In this document: in pieces, positions 10,841 to 22,889 of the stretch
How the letters are laid out: each line of letters opens with the position of its first letter
Numbering within the stretch: position 1 is the first letter of the stretch
From: Aphanomyces cochlioides
Taxonomy: Eukaryota; Oomycota; Saprolegniomycetes; Saprolegniales; Verrucalvaceae
DNA length: 64,000 nt
NCBI GenBank assembly: GCA_019828595.1
Contig: JAHQRK010000013.1
Location: 1,457,501 to 1,521,500, forward strand
Reading direction: 5' to 3'
Made by a program: the position numbers and the translations under genes
Notes under the pieces: model-generated
Databases searched by the model: none
What the model was told of the DNA's origin: nothing
What the model saw: only the letters and a program-made list of their open reading frames with translations

Positions 10841-12430
10841 TACTACTCTGGAATTTTATATAGGGAACTCTTCGGCCAATCGTGCATAACTTTAGAACAA
10901 ATCATCCAATCAACACGCATTTGGCACCAATCGACCAATCGAAAGATGATGACTCAAACTTAAAAAAACCAATGGAACTCGCATCGCTTTTGTCACCTGA
11001 ACCAAAGAAGCGCCGCAACCTCACAAGTCAAGAGCGCAGCGCAATCATGAGTGCCTTGCTTTTGTCAAGCGTGGAGATGAAACTGCCATTTGGAGCTTTG
11101 GCGCGCTTTGCTGCTCAGTACAAGGTCAGCAAACAAGTCGTCTCTCGGATTTGGAAACAAGGAGTGGAATCCCTCGCGTCGGGGGTGCTCGACGTCGAAT
11201 GCAAGAGGCGTGGCAAGAGTGGGCGAAAACCAGTCAACCGAGTAGCCATCAAAGGACGGTTGAGAGCAATCTCTACCAAACGGCGACGATCTTTGAGAGC
11301 GATCGCCAAAGGCATTGGCATCTCACACACAACTGTCCGGAAATTGGTGAAGGAAAAAGTGGTACGGCTTCACGCCAACAACTTGAAGCCAATTGTCATG
11401 AGGCAGACAGCAATACACCGCATGAAGCACTGCCTCTCATTCGTCGTGGACTACAATGAGAGGTCCGCGTTTGATGCGATGTATGGCTATGTGCATCTTG
11501 ACGAAAAATGGTTCTGGCTCGACGAGCTAACCAAGAAGATCTACTTGGCCGAAGACGAAGAAGAGCCCTCACGACTCACCCACAACAAGAACTTTCGCAC
11601 CAAAGTCATGTTCTTGTGTGCAGTGGCGCGACCACGCCTTGATGACGCGACAGGCGAATGGTTTGACGGCAAAATAGGAATGTGGCCTTTTGTCGAGGGT
11701 GTACCTGCAGCGCGATCAAGCCGAAATCGTCCTGCTGGGACCATTGAGACGAAATCCATTTCTGTCACGAAGTCAGTTTATCGCGCGTTTTTGATCGATA
11801 AGGTGTTACCTGCTATAAGGTCCAAGTGGCCGCTCTCAATGAAGGAAATGCCAATTATTTTGCAACATGATAATGCTTCTGCGCACGACGTTTACGATGA
11901 CAGTTTCCAGCAAGCTTGCAGTCTCGACGGTACGATTTGTCTGTCATTCACTTCTGAAATTTATTCATAGGTTTCAACCTTTCTCTACTCTTTCAGCCTC
12001 CAAACAGCCCAGATCTGAATGTTCTCGATCTGGGCTTTTTTCGCGTCATTCAAACACTGCAATTCGAGAAAGAAGCCTCGAACATTGATGAAATGCTCGG
12101 TGCTGTGAATGACGCTTTTTTAGAAATAGACATAAAAACACTGGAGAATGTCTTCTTGACGCTACAAAGCGTCATGATTTCGGTCTTGGAAGTGGGGGGC
12201 TACAACAATTATAAAATGCCCCATACAGGTAAAGCTAAGCAACGTCGAGTTGGTCAGCTACCTGTATCACTACCGATCAGTAGAGGTCTTGTTGCGTCTT
12301 GTGTTCATCAGGTACAAGAGTACGAGATGGAACTTCTATTTGAGAGCATTGAACTTTAACGTAAACAATTCCTTATATTTTTTTCCACTGGGACAGTTGA
12401 CTGTTCCCTATATAAAATTCCAGAGTAGTA
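10841..12430 (+). mobile_element. Complete mariner-like element
   Basis: TA dinucleotides at 10841-10842 and 12429-12430 flank inverted repeats beginning CTACTCTGGAATTTTATATA; the two ends match over 26 bp. Element length is 1586 bp (10843-12428). It carries one two-exon transposase gene on the plus strand. Both the matching ends and the open reading frame suggest a fairly young insertion. Confidence 0.9.
10972..12359 (+). CDS. Mariner-like transposase (plant-type, two exons)
   Basis: Start chosen at ATG 10972; the upstream frame has only a GTG. Exon 1 is 10972-11929 and exon 2 is 11971-12359, with a GTACGA...CATAG intron of 41 nt whose phases fit, giving about 448 residues. The N-terminal part has helix-turn-helix motifs (YKVSKQVVSRIWKQ and GISHTTVRKLVKE). 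The catalytic triad is visible: VHLDEKWFWL, ILQHDNASAH and PDLNVLDLGFF. The second and third Asp are 39 apart (counting to VLD), as in plant DD39D mariners. The third Asp is reached only after splicing, so the intron must be removed for activity. No frameshift or stop is seen. It probably binds its own inverted repeats and performs cut-and-paste transposition. Confidence 0.88.
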
Positions 12431-13811
12431 TAATACAATATTGACTTTCAGTGTATGTATTTTCCATTGTACAATGTGGTATCTGACATCACACCGCATC
12501 TCAGCGCTGCTGAATTCAAGTCTTCCGAATTGTTGCATTTTGACTGCGATCGCTGGATTGTGCTTTTGAATGATATTTTCCAACGAGACAGTCTCGGGTG
12601 CTCTTCGTTGTCTGGCATTACATTGTCACTCGCTCATATACCGTAACGCTGACTGAAATCATGCCCCATGACGCTCGAAGCGTCTTCAGGCTCCAGGGAC
12701 TCTGGAGATATCAGCTCTAGGTTCAAATCATCCCACTAAAGCCCCTGCTATCATTCAGTTCCACTGGAGCTATAATAGCCTGTCAATGAACCAAAGGTTT
12801 ATATGGTTGCTAACAAGTACATGTTGGTCGCTGGAGTTGTAGCCAACTATCAGACACTTTGGGAGCTTCACTTTAGCGCTTGAATGCTTATGGAAGGGCA
12901 TAAAGCTAGCCTAGTGAAGTTTAACGCCTTGTCCATCGGCTGTAGCCCGTTCTTGTACCGTGCGAGATTTCAACTATGCATTTTGCAAAGTCGAGTGTAT
13001 TTGTCAAGGAGTGCGTGCAGAGAGCTTAGCCCCCTCCTACGTTAAAGATAGGATGTCTTGGGTGGGTGGCGGTGCAAGGACGAGACAGACTGCTTGTATT
13101 CCCCTGAGATTTGCAGCGTCGAGATGACCACAACTGAGAAGAATCGATCAGTTGTCAATGCGTTTAGTTCACTCTTGACATTGCAATTCACCTTGTCGAT
13201 GACGAGCTGGAGTACCTCGTGCGCACCCAAGTTTATTTGTCTCGGGAATGTATTGAAGCGATCGCATGGGATCACGTGCCTTTGACCGAGTTGTTCTCTA
13301 GCTCTGCTCCGCCTGAGATGGTCTCCATGGGTAACGATGGGGTACTGCAGTACTCCATGCTGTACGTAGTCAAGTTGACGGTTCGGGTCGCTCGTGATAG
13401 TAATGCGCAATTTGACAAATGAGCCCAACGAGACAACTCTACCGTTCTCGAGGCTGGATTTTCACGTCCGTAGCTTTATCTACGGTGCAAAAGACCTCCA
13501 AGCGGTTCGTCTAATGCCATGAGCTCCATCTAAACTTGATTAATCTCCATGGATTGACGAAAGGGTCTTCAACGTAGCCAGGGCAATTTGACGTTGATGG
13601 CATCAAACTGCAAGAATTGTTTGGTTGTCAAATTTTTCACAGGGTATGACCAAGCACTAATCGAGCGCTGTCTCATGAAATGTGTCAGTAGAACGCTCTT
13701 GGAACGCGACGAGATGTTTGCATAGACATAAGTCATACGCGTGGAGTCTAAACTGGCTTTCCCAACAACTTTTTGCAACCATTTGTCACATCGTGGGTTG
13801 TTTTGTTTCCA
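12431..13811. other. Intergenic with a possible gene fragment at 13058-13422
   Basis: No complete gene is recognised. The stretch 13219-13422 reads RTQVYLSRECIEAIAWDHVP and further plausible protein sequence to a stop, while the adjoining frame upstream (13058-13230) also looks protein-like, as if one frameshift separated them. I cannot name the family. It may be a decayed gene. Confidence 0.3.
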
Positions 13812-14507
13812 ATGCCGTCACCATATGCGTCGTCGTTTGGGTCTTCCATGTCGTCCCATTTAGACATTTGCATCATAACGACCAAGTGCCTCTTTAACGA
13901 GTGCGCCAACGTGGCCGAGCTTGGCTCCAACAAGTGCTACGCCCACCGCAACCGCTCGAAATGTATCGAGCTTGGGTGCTTGAACCAAGCCTATGCGCGC
14001 AACCGTTGCATTCGACACGGAGCCAAGAAGCGATGCATCATTGAAGCGTGCCAACAGAGTCGTCGCCTCGGTCCGTACTGCTCCAAGCATGCCCAAAACA
14101 GCAAAAAGAAACGATGCCAGATCGCTGGCTGTGAAAAACAGCCTCATGCAAAGGGGAAATGCGTCCGACACGGCGGTGGCCGCTTTTGCAAGTTTGAAGG
14201 ATGCTCCTACCATGCACGCATCGGGCCGTATTGTGCACGCCACGGGGAAAAGACAACTCAGCTAGAACCCAGTCAGCAGTTCTTGGAACCAGTCAACTTG
14301 GACGATCCGAATGCTCAAAATTTGGGCGAGCCTGACGCTCTCGACTGGGCGATCCTCACTGACTTGACCATGGATATCAAGTGGGAAATGGACGATGCCT
14401 CCTTTGGTGACTTTAGCTTTCCCTCCGACTTGAAAGTTGACGCGTTCGGGCTCCCCAGTAGCTCCGAGAATATCTATTTGCCTCTGCAAAACCTATTAAG
14501 ATTGTAA
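13812..14507 (+). CDS. CCCH-finger ('WRKY19-like') protein
   Basis: The protein has 231 residues from the ATG at 13812. It has five C-x4-C-x9/10-C-x2-H fingers: CLFNEC...CYAH, CIELGC...CIRH, CIIEAC...CSKH, CQIAGC...CVRH and CKFEGC...CARH. The linkers are basic, as in the 7822 gene. The C-terminal half is acidic and contains DALDWAILTDLTMDI, the most conserved non-finger segment of the three paralogues, so it is probably a functional interaction or activation motif (inference). An N-terminal Ser-rich lead of about 20 residues is not shared. No intron is needed. The name is by similarity only; there is no WRKY domain. Confidence 0.8.
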   Translation: MPSPYASSFGSSMSSHLDICIITTKCLFNECANVAELGSNKCYAHRNRSKCIELGCLNQAYARNRCIRHGAKKRCIIEACQQSRRLGPYCSKHAQNSKKKRCQIAGCEKQPHAKGKCVRHGGGRFCKFEGCSYHARIGPYCARHGEKTTQLEPSQQFLEPVNLDDPNAQNLGEPDALDWAILTDLTMDIKWEMDDASFGDFSFPSDLKVDAFGLPSSSENIYLPLQNLLRL

Positions 14508-15825
14508 TAAATTCCTAATACTGTGCAGTGAGCTTAGGGGTGCCTAGTGACGCAACTCGCAGAGTAAGTTTAAGATAGAGCAATCGTTCGGGTACGATCC
14601 CACCATCTTCCCTCTTGGAATTACTTGACGCAAGATGCAGGCTGTCATGTCGTTCGTTGTGTCGAACCACTCCCCGTTGTCCTGTTTCGCGCTGCTGCTC
14701 TGCAGGCACAGTATGCCAAGTCCTAGATGCTGCCAAAGCCTGTCATGAACTTGGAATCACAACCTGCATACGATTGCACACTCATCCCCATTGTGGCGAG
14801 CACCATAGCCCAACGAACGTTTGTTGAAATCAAAGTCTGGTTTGAACATAGCCAGGAATGCTCAACTTGTCAGGGTCTTCGCTCTCATCAATACCCAGGA
14901 GGACTCTATGCTTGCAGCCCTACTCCTGGACACTCATGAATCAACAACAGGACGACGCTTTTCTGGGTGGGGCTTGGGATTTCTCGTTCCTCTGGTGTAG
15001 AGCAAAGATATCAGCGATGGCTGATGTCTTATAAATCGTGGCATTCAGAGAATCAAGCCTGGTATTCTCTATCACGACCCAATACTAGCATTTGCCACCA
15101 GCTAACAGACCCATGTACTCGACACTGAAAGGCATACGTCTACTGTAGCAGGTTATGACTCGAATCCCCCCGGTGAGTGATGATTTCCTTCAAGTCTACA
15201 TACTCCTCCCCCTCGATTGACGAGGTCAAGCTATCTCAAAGGGGCGTCATGTCCCCGCAACCCCCTTGAACCCATTGGAGTGTACAAAATAGTCAAATTA
15301 TCCTAGCCAAAGGGTGCAAACGATCCAGCCACACATCTGAAACGTGTGCCGCGAGTCTGTGCATCGCACGTCGTCTATATCGTTCTTTCTCGTCTCCACA
15401 TCTTTTTTCGTTCGTCCACGAGCGCCAAACGCATCCAAAATAGTACACTCTCCACACTGTCCAGTATACAGATTTCTATACTAATTTCCAACATGAGTGG
15501 CATCTGGTGTGGGCAACAATTGTCCAACGGCGATTTTCGTCATCGCGCACTCTAGCTTTGCCTCGTTTTAACGCTCTAGCGCCTTTCAGCCATTGAATTG
15601 GTCTTCCCCGTCAAAGCCCCCCAAGACGACGTGTTGGTGGCACTTGCCGTTTGATTGGCATCAACCGGATCATCCGGATAATGGAGGTCCATGTACTGAT
15701 TTAATGCAATTTCGTGCACTCTCTGCCGTAAATTGGCCCACGCCTCGAAAGGTTTTAGTGTGACAATTGGCTGGAATTCCCTTAATCCAATATCGACTGC
15801 ATGAGCAGTCCAGTTTTGAGTTGCC
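14508..15825. other. Intergenic, no gene recognised
   Basis: Contains the presumed promoter of the MFS gene in its last few hundred bases. The open frames on both strands are short and have no family motifs. Confidence 0.5.
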
Positions 15826-18006
15826 ATGGAAGATGCGCCGCTGCTCCCACCGCCAGCGCCTCGTCGTCGCGGCAAAAGCAAAGCTGCGCTCCGACGCGAA
15901 GCTTCCTACATATTCAAGTACCTCCTCTTTGCCCAAGTGACGGTGTACCTCGAAACGGGCACGATTCCATGCCTCCTGGATGCATTTGCCGCCGTGTTTG
16001 ACATGAATGCGCGCGAACAAGGTTGGCTCGGCAGTGTCGTCTACATCGCGCTCTGTGCTGCATCGCCACTGAGCGCAATTGCGTACAAGCACGTAGATGC
16101 CAAGGTTGTCCTCGGCGTCTCGCTCGTGCTCAACAATCTGTGCGTTCTCGGGTTTGCAATGACACCGACAGGCTACGAATCAAGCAGCCTCATGCTCATT
16201 ACGATGCGCGCGTTGATCGGCTTTACGCAGTCGTTCCTGTGCGTTTATACGCCGCTGTGGGTCGATGCGTTCAGCCCAAGAGGCTCAGTCGCTGGCTGGA
16301 TGAGTTATCTCCAAGGCAGCGTGCCTCTTGGCGTCATGTTTGGCTATCTCTTTGGCTCCGTCTCGAACTGGGTCAGCATTGACGAATGCTACATCCAATG
16401 TTGGCGGTGGCCGTTCCTCCTCCAGTTCGTACTCGTCTTACCGCTCATGGTCGGCGTCTTTTTCATCCCAAGCGAGCATTTGTCCATCCGCCACGCAAAG
16501 AAACACACGCCGGCCAACGATACGCACCCAGTCGTCCTTGAGGAAATGGTTCGTGGCACGCGGAAATCGCTCTCGAATCTGTCCTACTCGTTCCGGTATG
16601 ATTTTTTTTATTTCACAAGTTTAAAATGTCTATCGTAGCGACTTGGATCTCAACCCAGCGCAGTTTACAGCCATCCGAGCGTCCTACACGACGCCAAGGT
16701 TTCGCATGGACGCCTACGACATTGAGTCTCTGTTTCTTGATGAACCTGATGAAATCTCAACCATGTCTCCATCGACGTATGGGTCGATTCCTTCAGTTCA
16801 TCCACCAGTCAGCATTGATTCGACGTATCATACAGCGTATGCTCTTATCCTTATGGACTTTAAAGACGATGGATAGATTGAGTCACATCGACTCGAGCGA
16901 TGGAAAGATCACATCGTCGACTCGAGGGTCGCTGGATTTAATGCCATCGTCCATTTCAAAAGAATTGTCGCCCTTGAACGAAGTCGACTCGACCCTGTAA
17001 GGACTCAACGGTGGCCATGAAATTGACATCCTTTTTTCTAGGACGAGCTCATACGCACTGCAAGCTGCAGCTCCTCTCTCGAGACATTCGCATCGATTGA
17101 ATGAATTGGACGAGGAAGAAGACGAAGATGACGATGAAATCGAAGACGATGCGCATCTAGACGACTTGGATATAGTCCAGAGCTTTATCGTGCTCTTGAC
17201 GCGGCCCCTCTTCACTTTGATCGTGCTCGGCTTGAGTGCTATCTACTTTGTCGTGACGGGCGTTCAATTCTGGTCGACCATTTACCTCCAGAAGAACTTT
17301 GACGCGTCCGTTGTGATTGTCAACGGACTATTTGTCGTTGTCGCTGGTACTGGACCGATCTGGGGCGTCTTCTTTGGTGGCGCTCTCATCGACCGTGCTG
17401 GTTCGTCATGCTCTTTTTATTTTGGGCTTGACGTTGTCGTCATGATTAGGTGGCTACATGGGACTTCGTCAACGAGCCAAAGCGCTTGGGGTCTGCGTCG
17501 GTTTGGGCTTTGTAGCGTTTGCTCTCGGGGTCGTGACGACTTTTCTCCCAAGTTTGTACCTCCAAGCTACGTCTTTGTGGCTTCTTCTCTTCTTTGGGGG
17601 AGCTATCTTACCATCCTGTACGGGAATTTTCATCAGCGCAACGCCAGTCCAACTGCGATCGCTGGCGTCGTCTATTTCAGTCATGGTCTTTAATCTCCTT
17701 GGGTAAGTTTTCCTGAATATCGGTGGAAATTATCGCTGTTTGCGGCGTAGATATGCTTTGGCCCCTGCTTTGACAGGCTCATTTATGGAATTGATCCACA
17801 ATTACCATGAAGATCCAACGAGTTATTGGTTTGGCTGCGACGAAGCGTGCATGTATCGCGTTGGATTCCGATGTTGTCTCGCATGGAGCATCTGGTCACT
17901 TCTAGCTATGCTAGCAGCCTACATGGTTGCCAAACAACAAGCCAGCAAATCAACGCATGAAGAGAGCGTCGCTGAGAAAGGCGAAATCGTCGTCATGATG
18001 CATTAA
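15826..18006 (+). CDS. Major facilitator superfamily transporter (spinster-like)
   Basis: Six exons fit in phase: 15826-16595, 16639-16824, 16877-16996, 17042-17400, 17450-17702 and 17751-18006, giving 647 residues; the second intron's borders are the least certain. Hydrophobic segments fall in two groups of about six, residues 25-225 and 360-630, the usual 6+6 MFS layout. Between them is a long acidic cytoplasmic loop rich in Ser, Asp and Glu (LDEEEDEDDDEIEDD). The first half has the features of spinster-like and related MFS carriers (REQGWLGSVVYIALCAASPL, GSVPLGVMFGYLFG). The substrate cannot be told from sequence; spinster relatives move lipids or organic anions. It acts in a membrane, plasma or lysosomal. 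The ATG lies within a GC-richer start context and no in-frame upstream ATG exists. Confidence 0.85.
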
Positions 18007-18595
18007 CCAACGAGCTAAACTATAGAGATACATATTGTTTGAATATAGAGAAAGAATAATCGTTAGATTGAGACTACGCCCAAGATGGTATTTCCCCTGC
18101 TTTTAGAGCATCTAAGATGGACGTCAAGTAGCTAAATGAGATTGAGCAATGGGAGATTTCATCCCCCACAGCAGCTTGTATCCCCCCACACAAGCCAAGA
18201 AAATTTCCATCGTCAATGAAGAAACCCCTACACCCCTAGAACCTTTGATGTCCTTTCCAGAAGAAACCGTAACCCCTTCAACCCCAAAGTTTTAATCTGT
18301 TTTTCCTATTTATAGAAAAAAGAGTGAAAAAGACAGGGCTGTACTCAAGCAAGGCTTTTGGACGAACAACTCTATCCTTTTGCCTACATCTCAATTGGTA
18401 CTAATTTCTTGGCTATGTATTTTATTTTCATTAGCCTCTTGGGTTTATCACAGTCGTGGAAGTCAATGTGGTGTCAATAATCAATTTACAGTTTGTTAAT
18501 ATAATCGAATTATCAATAATATAATACTACGTAGCAGTACTATAATAGTAATAATCAATAAATTTCTTTTTTTGACATTTGTCAAAAAGAACACC
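18007..18595. other. Intergenic between MFS and CSN2 genes
   Basis: Holds the 3' region of the MFS gene and the promoter of CSN2. A C-rich patch (CCCCTACACCCCT and similar, 18160-18290) and an AT-rich stretch just before the ATG are visible. No gene. Confidence 0.5.
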
Positions 18596-20597
18596 ATGAG
18601 CGACGACGAGGAGTACGAATTCGAGTACAGCGATGAAGATCAAGACATGGGAGACGGAGAGAGCATCGAGGTCCAGATGGAAAACCAATACTACAGTGCC
18701 AAGGGTCTTCGGGAAGAGAAAAATCTGCCGAGTGAGGAGGTCGAAGCTGCGTTTCAAACAGTGCTGGATCTGGACGAGACGAATGATTCCATCTGGGGTT
18801 TTCGCGCGCTCAAACAGTTAATCAAGTGGGAAATCCGCCACCAAGCGCTAGAAAAAGCAATGAAGCACTACGAAATGCTCCTCCATCGTATTGCCACGTC
18901 GTCGACGATTACACGCAACATGGGCGAGAAAGGTGTGAACGGAGTCTTGGATTTTGTGTCGTCCCATCCTATAGCGCCCAATACAACATCAAAAGGTAAT
19001 TTTTCAATGAGTTTCCATCAAACTCAAATATTTCTAGATGAAAATGCTGCTGCAGCATGGGTAATTTTGCAGCAATTTTATGAGAAAACACTCGAGACGC
19101 TCCAACAAAAAGAATCACGCAACGAACGCCTTTGGTTTAAAACGAATCTCAAGCTGGGCAATTTGCTCTTTGACCAAATGGAACTTGGCACTGCTCGCCA
19201 TATGCAATTGCTTCGAATTGTCAAGGAGTTGCTTGCCTCTTGTGAATCTGCCGCTGCTGACGATCTAGGCGAAGAAGGAGCGTCGTCAGCCACAAAGAAG
19301 GACTCCCAATTGCTCGAAGTATATGCCTTGCAAATTCAACTATATACTGTGGAAAAAGACAACAAAAAGCTCGTCGAATTGTACGAAAAGGCACTTTGTG
19401 TCAAACCTGGTGTTGCACATCCTCGTATTGTTGGCGTGATTCGAGAATGTGGAGGTAAAATGCACATGATGCAGGTGGATATCAAGTCGCCGTGTACAAT
19501 TCCTAAGGCTCGGGCGTAGGGCGATTGGGATAAGGCTCGCAATGCTTTCTTTGAGGGATTTAAAAACTTTGACGAAGCTGGGGAAAGCCGACGATTGCAA
19601 TGCCTCAAGTTTGAACTCCTTGTACTTTCACTCGTCTAACTCCATACTTTAGGTACTTAGTGCTGGCAAATATGCTGAGTGAATCCAAGATTAATGTGTT
19701 TGACTCCCAAGAAGCAAAACCATACGAGCAAGACAAGGAAATTGCGGCCATGACACAGCTCACAGATGCGTTTATGAATGACGATATCCGTCAATTTGGT
19801 ATGAAACTCCCATCATGGGAATCTTGTTACCTGTGTTCACTGCGTAGAGTCGATATTAAACCGACATCGTCGTTCGATCATGCACGATGGATTTATCAGG
19901 CATTACGTGGACAATCTTCTCCGTACGATTCGAAGCAAGGTAAAAATCTCGCTTGATCTCTTGCTTTTTAGAATGACTCTTTCCACTTCACGTTTACAAC
20001 CCTCTCAATTTTGGCTCTTTCCCCCAAAGTGTCGATTGCATAACACCATGGATATGTCATTACAAACAAACGAACGACGTGACGATGAGACATTAAGGCA
20101 CAGCAGGTGCATCGCACATCAGGGGGGAGGAACCAAAATTGAGGGTGGCTCATCTAGAGGAAGGATACTATTCTCCATTTTCTATCTCAATGCATGTGGA
20201 CGAAGATTTGACACTTCTGCTTAGGTTGTGTTGAAGATAATCAAACCTTACCAAGTTGTTCGGCTTGCCCACATTGCCACGGTAACGAAACAACCTTGTT
20301 CAGCGTAATAATTTCTAATATTCCTCGTAGGAATTGAACGACATTGATCGGTCGGAAGTCGAACATTTACTAGCAGCGTTGATTCTTGATGGCAAAATTT
20401 CTGGACAAATTGATCAAATGCAAGGCCTGCTTTATCTTCGATCGTATACCACTTACCGACGTACTTTATGGATTTTAATACCTCTTGATAGAACCAAGAG
20501 TGATGAAAAACTCGTGACCGCTTTGAATCAATGGACGGAATCGTTGGGTACATTGCGACGTCAACTTCGTGACAAATTACTTCCTGAAGTTGCTTGA
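18596..20597 (+). CDS. CSN2: COP9 signalosome complex subunit 2
   Basis: Eight exons: 18596-18995, 19038-19474, 19520-19608, 19653-19798, 19848-19939, 20225-20281, 20331-20443 and 20492-20597. All phases fit and give about 479 residues (human CSN2 has 443). CSN2 is a scaffold subunit of the COP9 signalosome, which removes NEDD8 from cullin ubiquitin ligases. Family hallmarks are the acidic start ([11 protein letters not shown]), [68 protein letters not shown] and the C-terminal PCI/winged-helix part ([14 protein letters not shown]). The second intron starts GTGGAT, a weak donor. The last intron is a multiple of three and stop-free, so it may be retained. Intron 5 is unusually long (285 nt) because of an inserted repeat. 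The gene runs tail-to-tail into the CEP76 homologue. Confidence 0.95.
20000..20148. mobile_element. MITE-like inverted repeat inside CSN2 intron 5
   Basis: The arms CCCTCTCAATTTTGGCTCTT and the inverse of CAAAATTGAGGGTGG face each other at either end of a 149-bp block, and the similarity continues more weakly inwards. The other CSN2 introns are 42-50 nt, so this block accounts for the extra intron length. It is non-coding. Confidence 0.65.
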
Positions 20598-20613
20598 GTT
20601 TATTAATGTCATT

Positions 20614-22867
20614 TTAACATTTGTACACGACTGCGACCATGACCCAAAGCACGAATATATCTTCTGGATACGCTACGCAATGTACAGCGAGACCAAATCG
20701 ACTGGATCCACTTGGAGAATGTACGATTTCTCTTCCAACAACATCTCGCAATAGTTTTCGCTCAATTTGACTTGAATTGATGCCAGAAACGGGAAATCCT
20801 TTGAACGTATACCCGGGAGGTACGACATTGTGAATACTGCTCTATTTGTAGCCACAAATTGTCAAGATATACGTAGCAAGGGCTACATACCTGGAATAAA
20901 TCACTGTCAACTGTGCTAGTGACACCAAAGACGCGCTCATATTCATACGACGTAAGAGCCATTCGCATGGAATGGCTGAGATCTTTGTGCCAGTGCGTGG
21001 ATAAGCCAACTTGTTGTCTTGTATTTTGCAGCCAGTCGCGAAAACGGCTCTCGAAATCACTGGGGGATTTATAGATCGGTGGAGTTAAGGTTATCGCTGG
21101 CTGCTGGATATCGATTTTAGCTAAAGATGGTGGGCGAATCCAAGTTGGATCGAGTGATTTCCAAATCGCTGGATCGTGAAAGGTCCAATTTAGTTCCATG
21201 ACAGGACAATGCCCTTGGCAATTGACATAGAATTGCTCGTGGCTAAAGACGCAATCGATTCGATCGTAAGGACAAGCTGAAGATGATTGCAAATCGATTA
21301 CTTCGCCCGTCATCGGCTCCCAGAATAAAATTCTACAATGGTATCATGTTAGAGCAAAATTGAAGATGGATCAACTTTTGCTTGACTTTCGTAGCAACCC
21401 AAAGATGTCGTCGAAGAGGATTATTAGTGTTGCTGTTGTGGTTTTTCAACCGATAGTTCGTTGCTGTTGTGCCCATGCAAACGAAAGCCTCGAGATGAAA
21501 GCCAAGCAACAATGAAGCCAGTAAAATCTAGAGAAATTGAGATCCACGTCAAGGTTTGGGCGAAAAATTTACCGCATGGGCTTGTACATCGCCTTTGCCA
21601 AGAACAAGAAAAGTGTGCAGACTTGGCCAAGATGGAGTGTCACAACCTGAATCCAAAGCGCAAGACCGTTCAAATGGCAGCAACGACACAAAGCGAGCCG
21701 CTTCACGCGGTGTGGATAAATATGGACTTTGGATTGGCGTGACAAATGAGCAAACCTAACAATTTTTCGTCAAGGTATTGTGGAAAGCAACCATGATAGA
21801 CGACGCACCAGGCGATATTGGTGGCATTCATCTGGGACAAAGAGTCGAATGGAATGGGAAATTGAAGACGACGACGAAGCACCATACTCCTGCATTAAAT
21901 CGCTCCACCACATTTTACAAGCTTGATATAAATGTCGTTGACGAGCATGATGGTCCAACTTCTGCCGTTGAAGTAATTGCCTGACATTATGACACATAGA
22001 CGAAGATTTCCGAACTGAAGGCAAGTCAAAACGAAGGTCCAAAATGCCTACAATGACTTCACGGTCAAAACTTGAAAGGAAATATGAGCAAATACCAACT
22101 GGGACGTTCATGGGGCCATTTAGAGTTAACGGAATATGGACGGTTGGGTGACTCGATGTTAAAACCTGTCGCCAGTCAAATATCGCTGCTCCAACTAGCT
22201 CAGTTCGATTTGTTTGCCACAGCGACGTAGTGTCCCCACGATTCTACTCATTGTTATCGATGAGAGAACTTCGGGGGATCATGGAGTGCTGTGTCTTTAC
22301 CTTGGTCTGAATGAGTTTGGTCACAACCCATTGCATTGGTTCTGAAATGCTACAAAGCACCTCCCATCGTGACAAACCAACGACATTGTGGCGGCTTTGC
22401 ACGTCGAGATTTAATTTCAGATTGTACGATTCATCGAACGGTGGATCAACGCTGGAGATAACAACTTCGTGGGATTGAAATCGTTGATTTTGAAACGCAA
22501 GATGGAGTTGAAAGCACGACCGAGTCGTCGGTGTATTGTCTGTTTCTTCGATTTGATCGACAAATGCTCGACCCCCTGCGACTTTAACATGCAAATTCAG
22601 TCCCTCAGACGGTATTTCCAGTGTTGACGACTCATCCAAGCCAAAATCTTTGGAGGAAGAGGTTGATGTTTCGTCTTGCATGTAGGCGATCAATTGCTGG
22701 ACAACGTCGCTGTCTAAGACTTGATGGAGCATCGCGTCTTGATCCAATGTGGGCTCCTGAGCTGCATTCGATTGAATGAGCGAGCGTAGCTGGTCGTAGA
22801 TGCCTTCATTACGAAGCTTGGCATCAATGACTGAGCGCAGGGACGCCAATTTACCAAGCGGCATCAT
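20614..22867 (-). CDS. CEP76: Centrosomal protein CEP76 homologue
   Basis: Six exons on the minus strand: 22867-22301, 22243-21809, 21755-21573, 21527-21376, 21332-20891 and 20841-20614. All phases close and give about 668 residues (human CEP76 has 659). CEP76 is a centriole/basal-body protein that restrains centriole reduplication, with an N-terminal C2 domain and a transglutaminase-like peptidase fold. Matches along the family include LHLAFQNQRF and the C2 strand ISSVDPPFD; then KMWWSDLM, STPREAARFVSLLPFE, LLASLLLGFHLEAFVCMGT, ILFWEPMTG, IDCVFSHEQFYVN, SYEYERVFG and, near the end, PPGYTFKGFPV. Conservation is best in the C-terminal half. An oomycete with flagellate zoospores needs basal bodies, so the role is plausible. 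It starts 258 bp from the divergent finger gene at 23126 and its stop is 16 bp from that of CSN2. Confidence 0.93.
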
Positions 22868-22889
22868 CTTGCCGCCTTGCAATAAATCA

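Noticed and set aside
18160..18300. C-rich patches (also at 24880-24940) as a repeat family
   Set aside because: They share composition (CCCCT runs) but I could not align them over more than a few bases.
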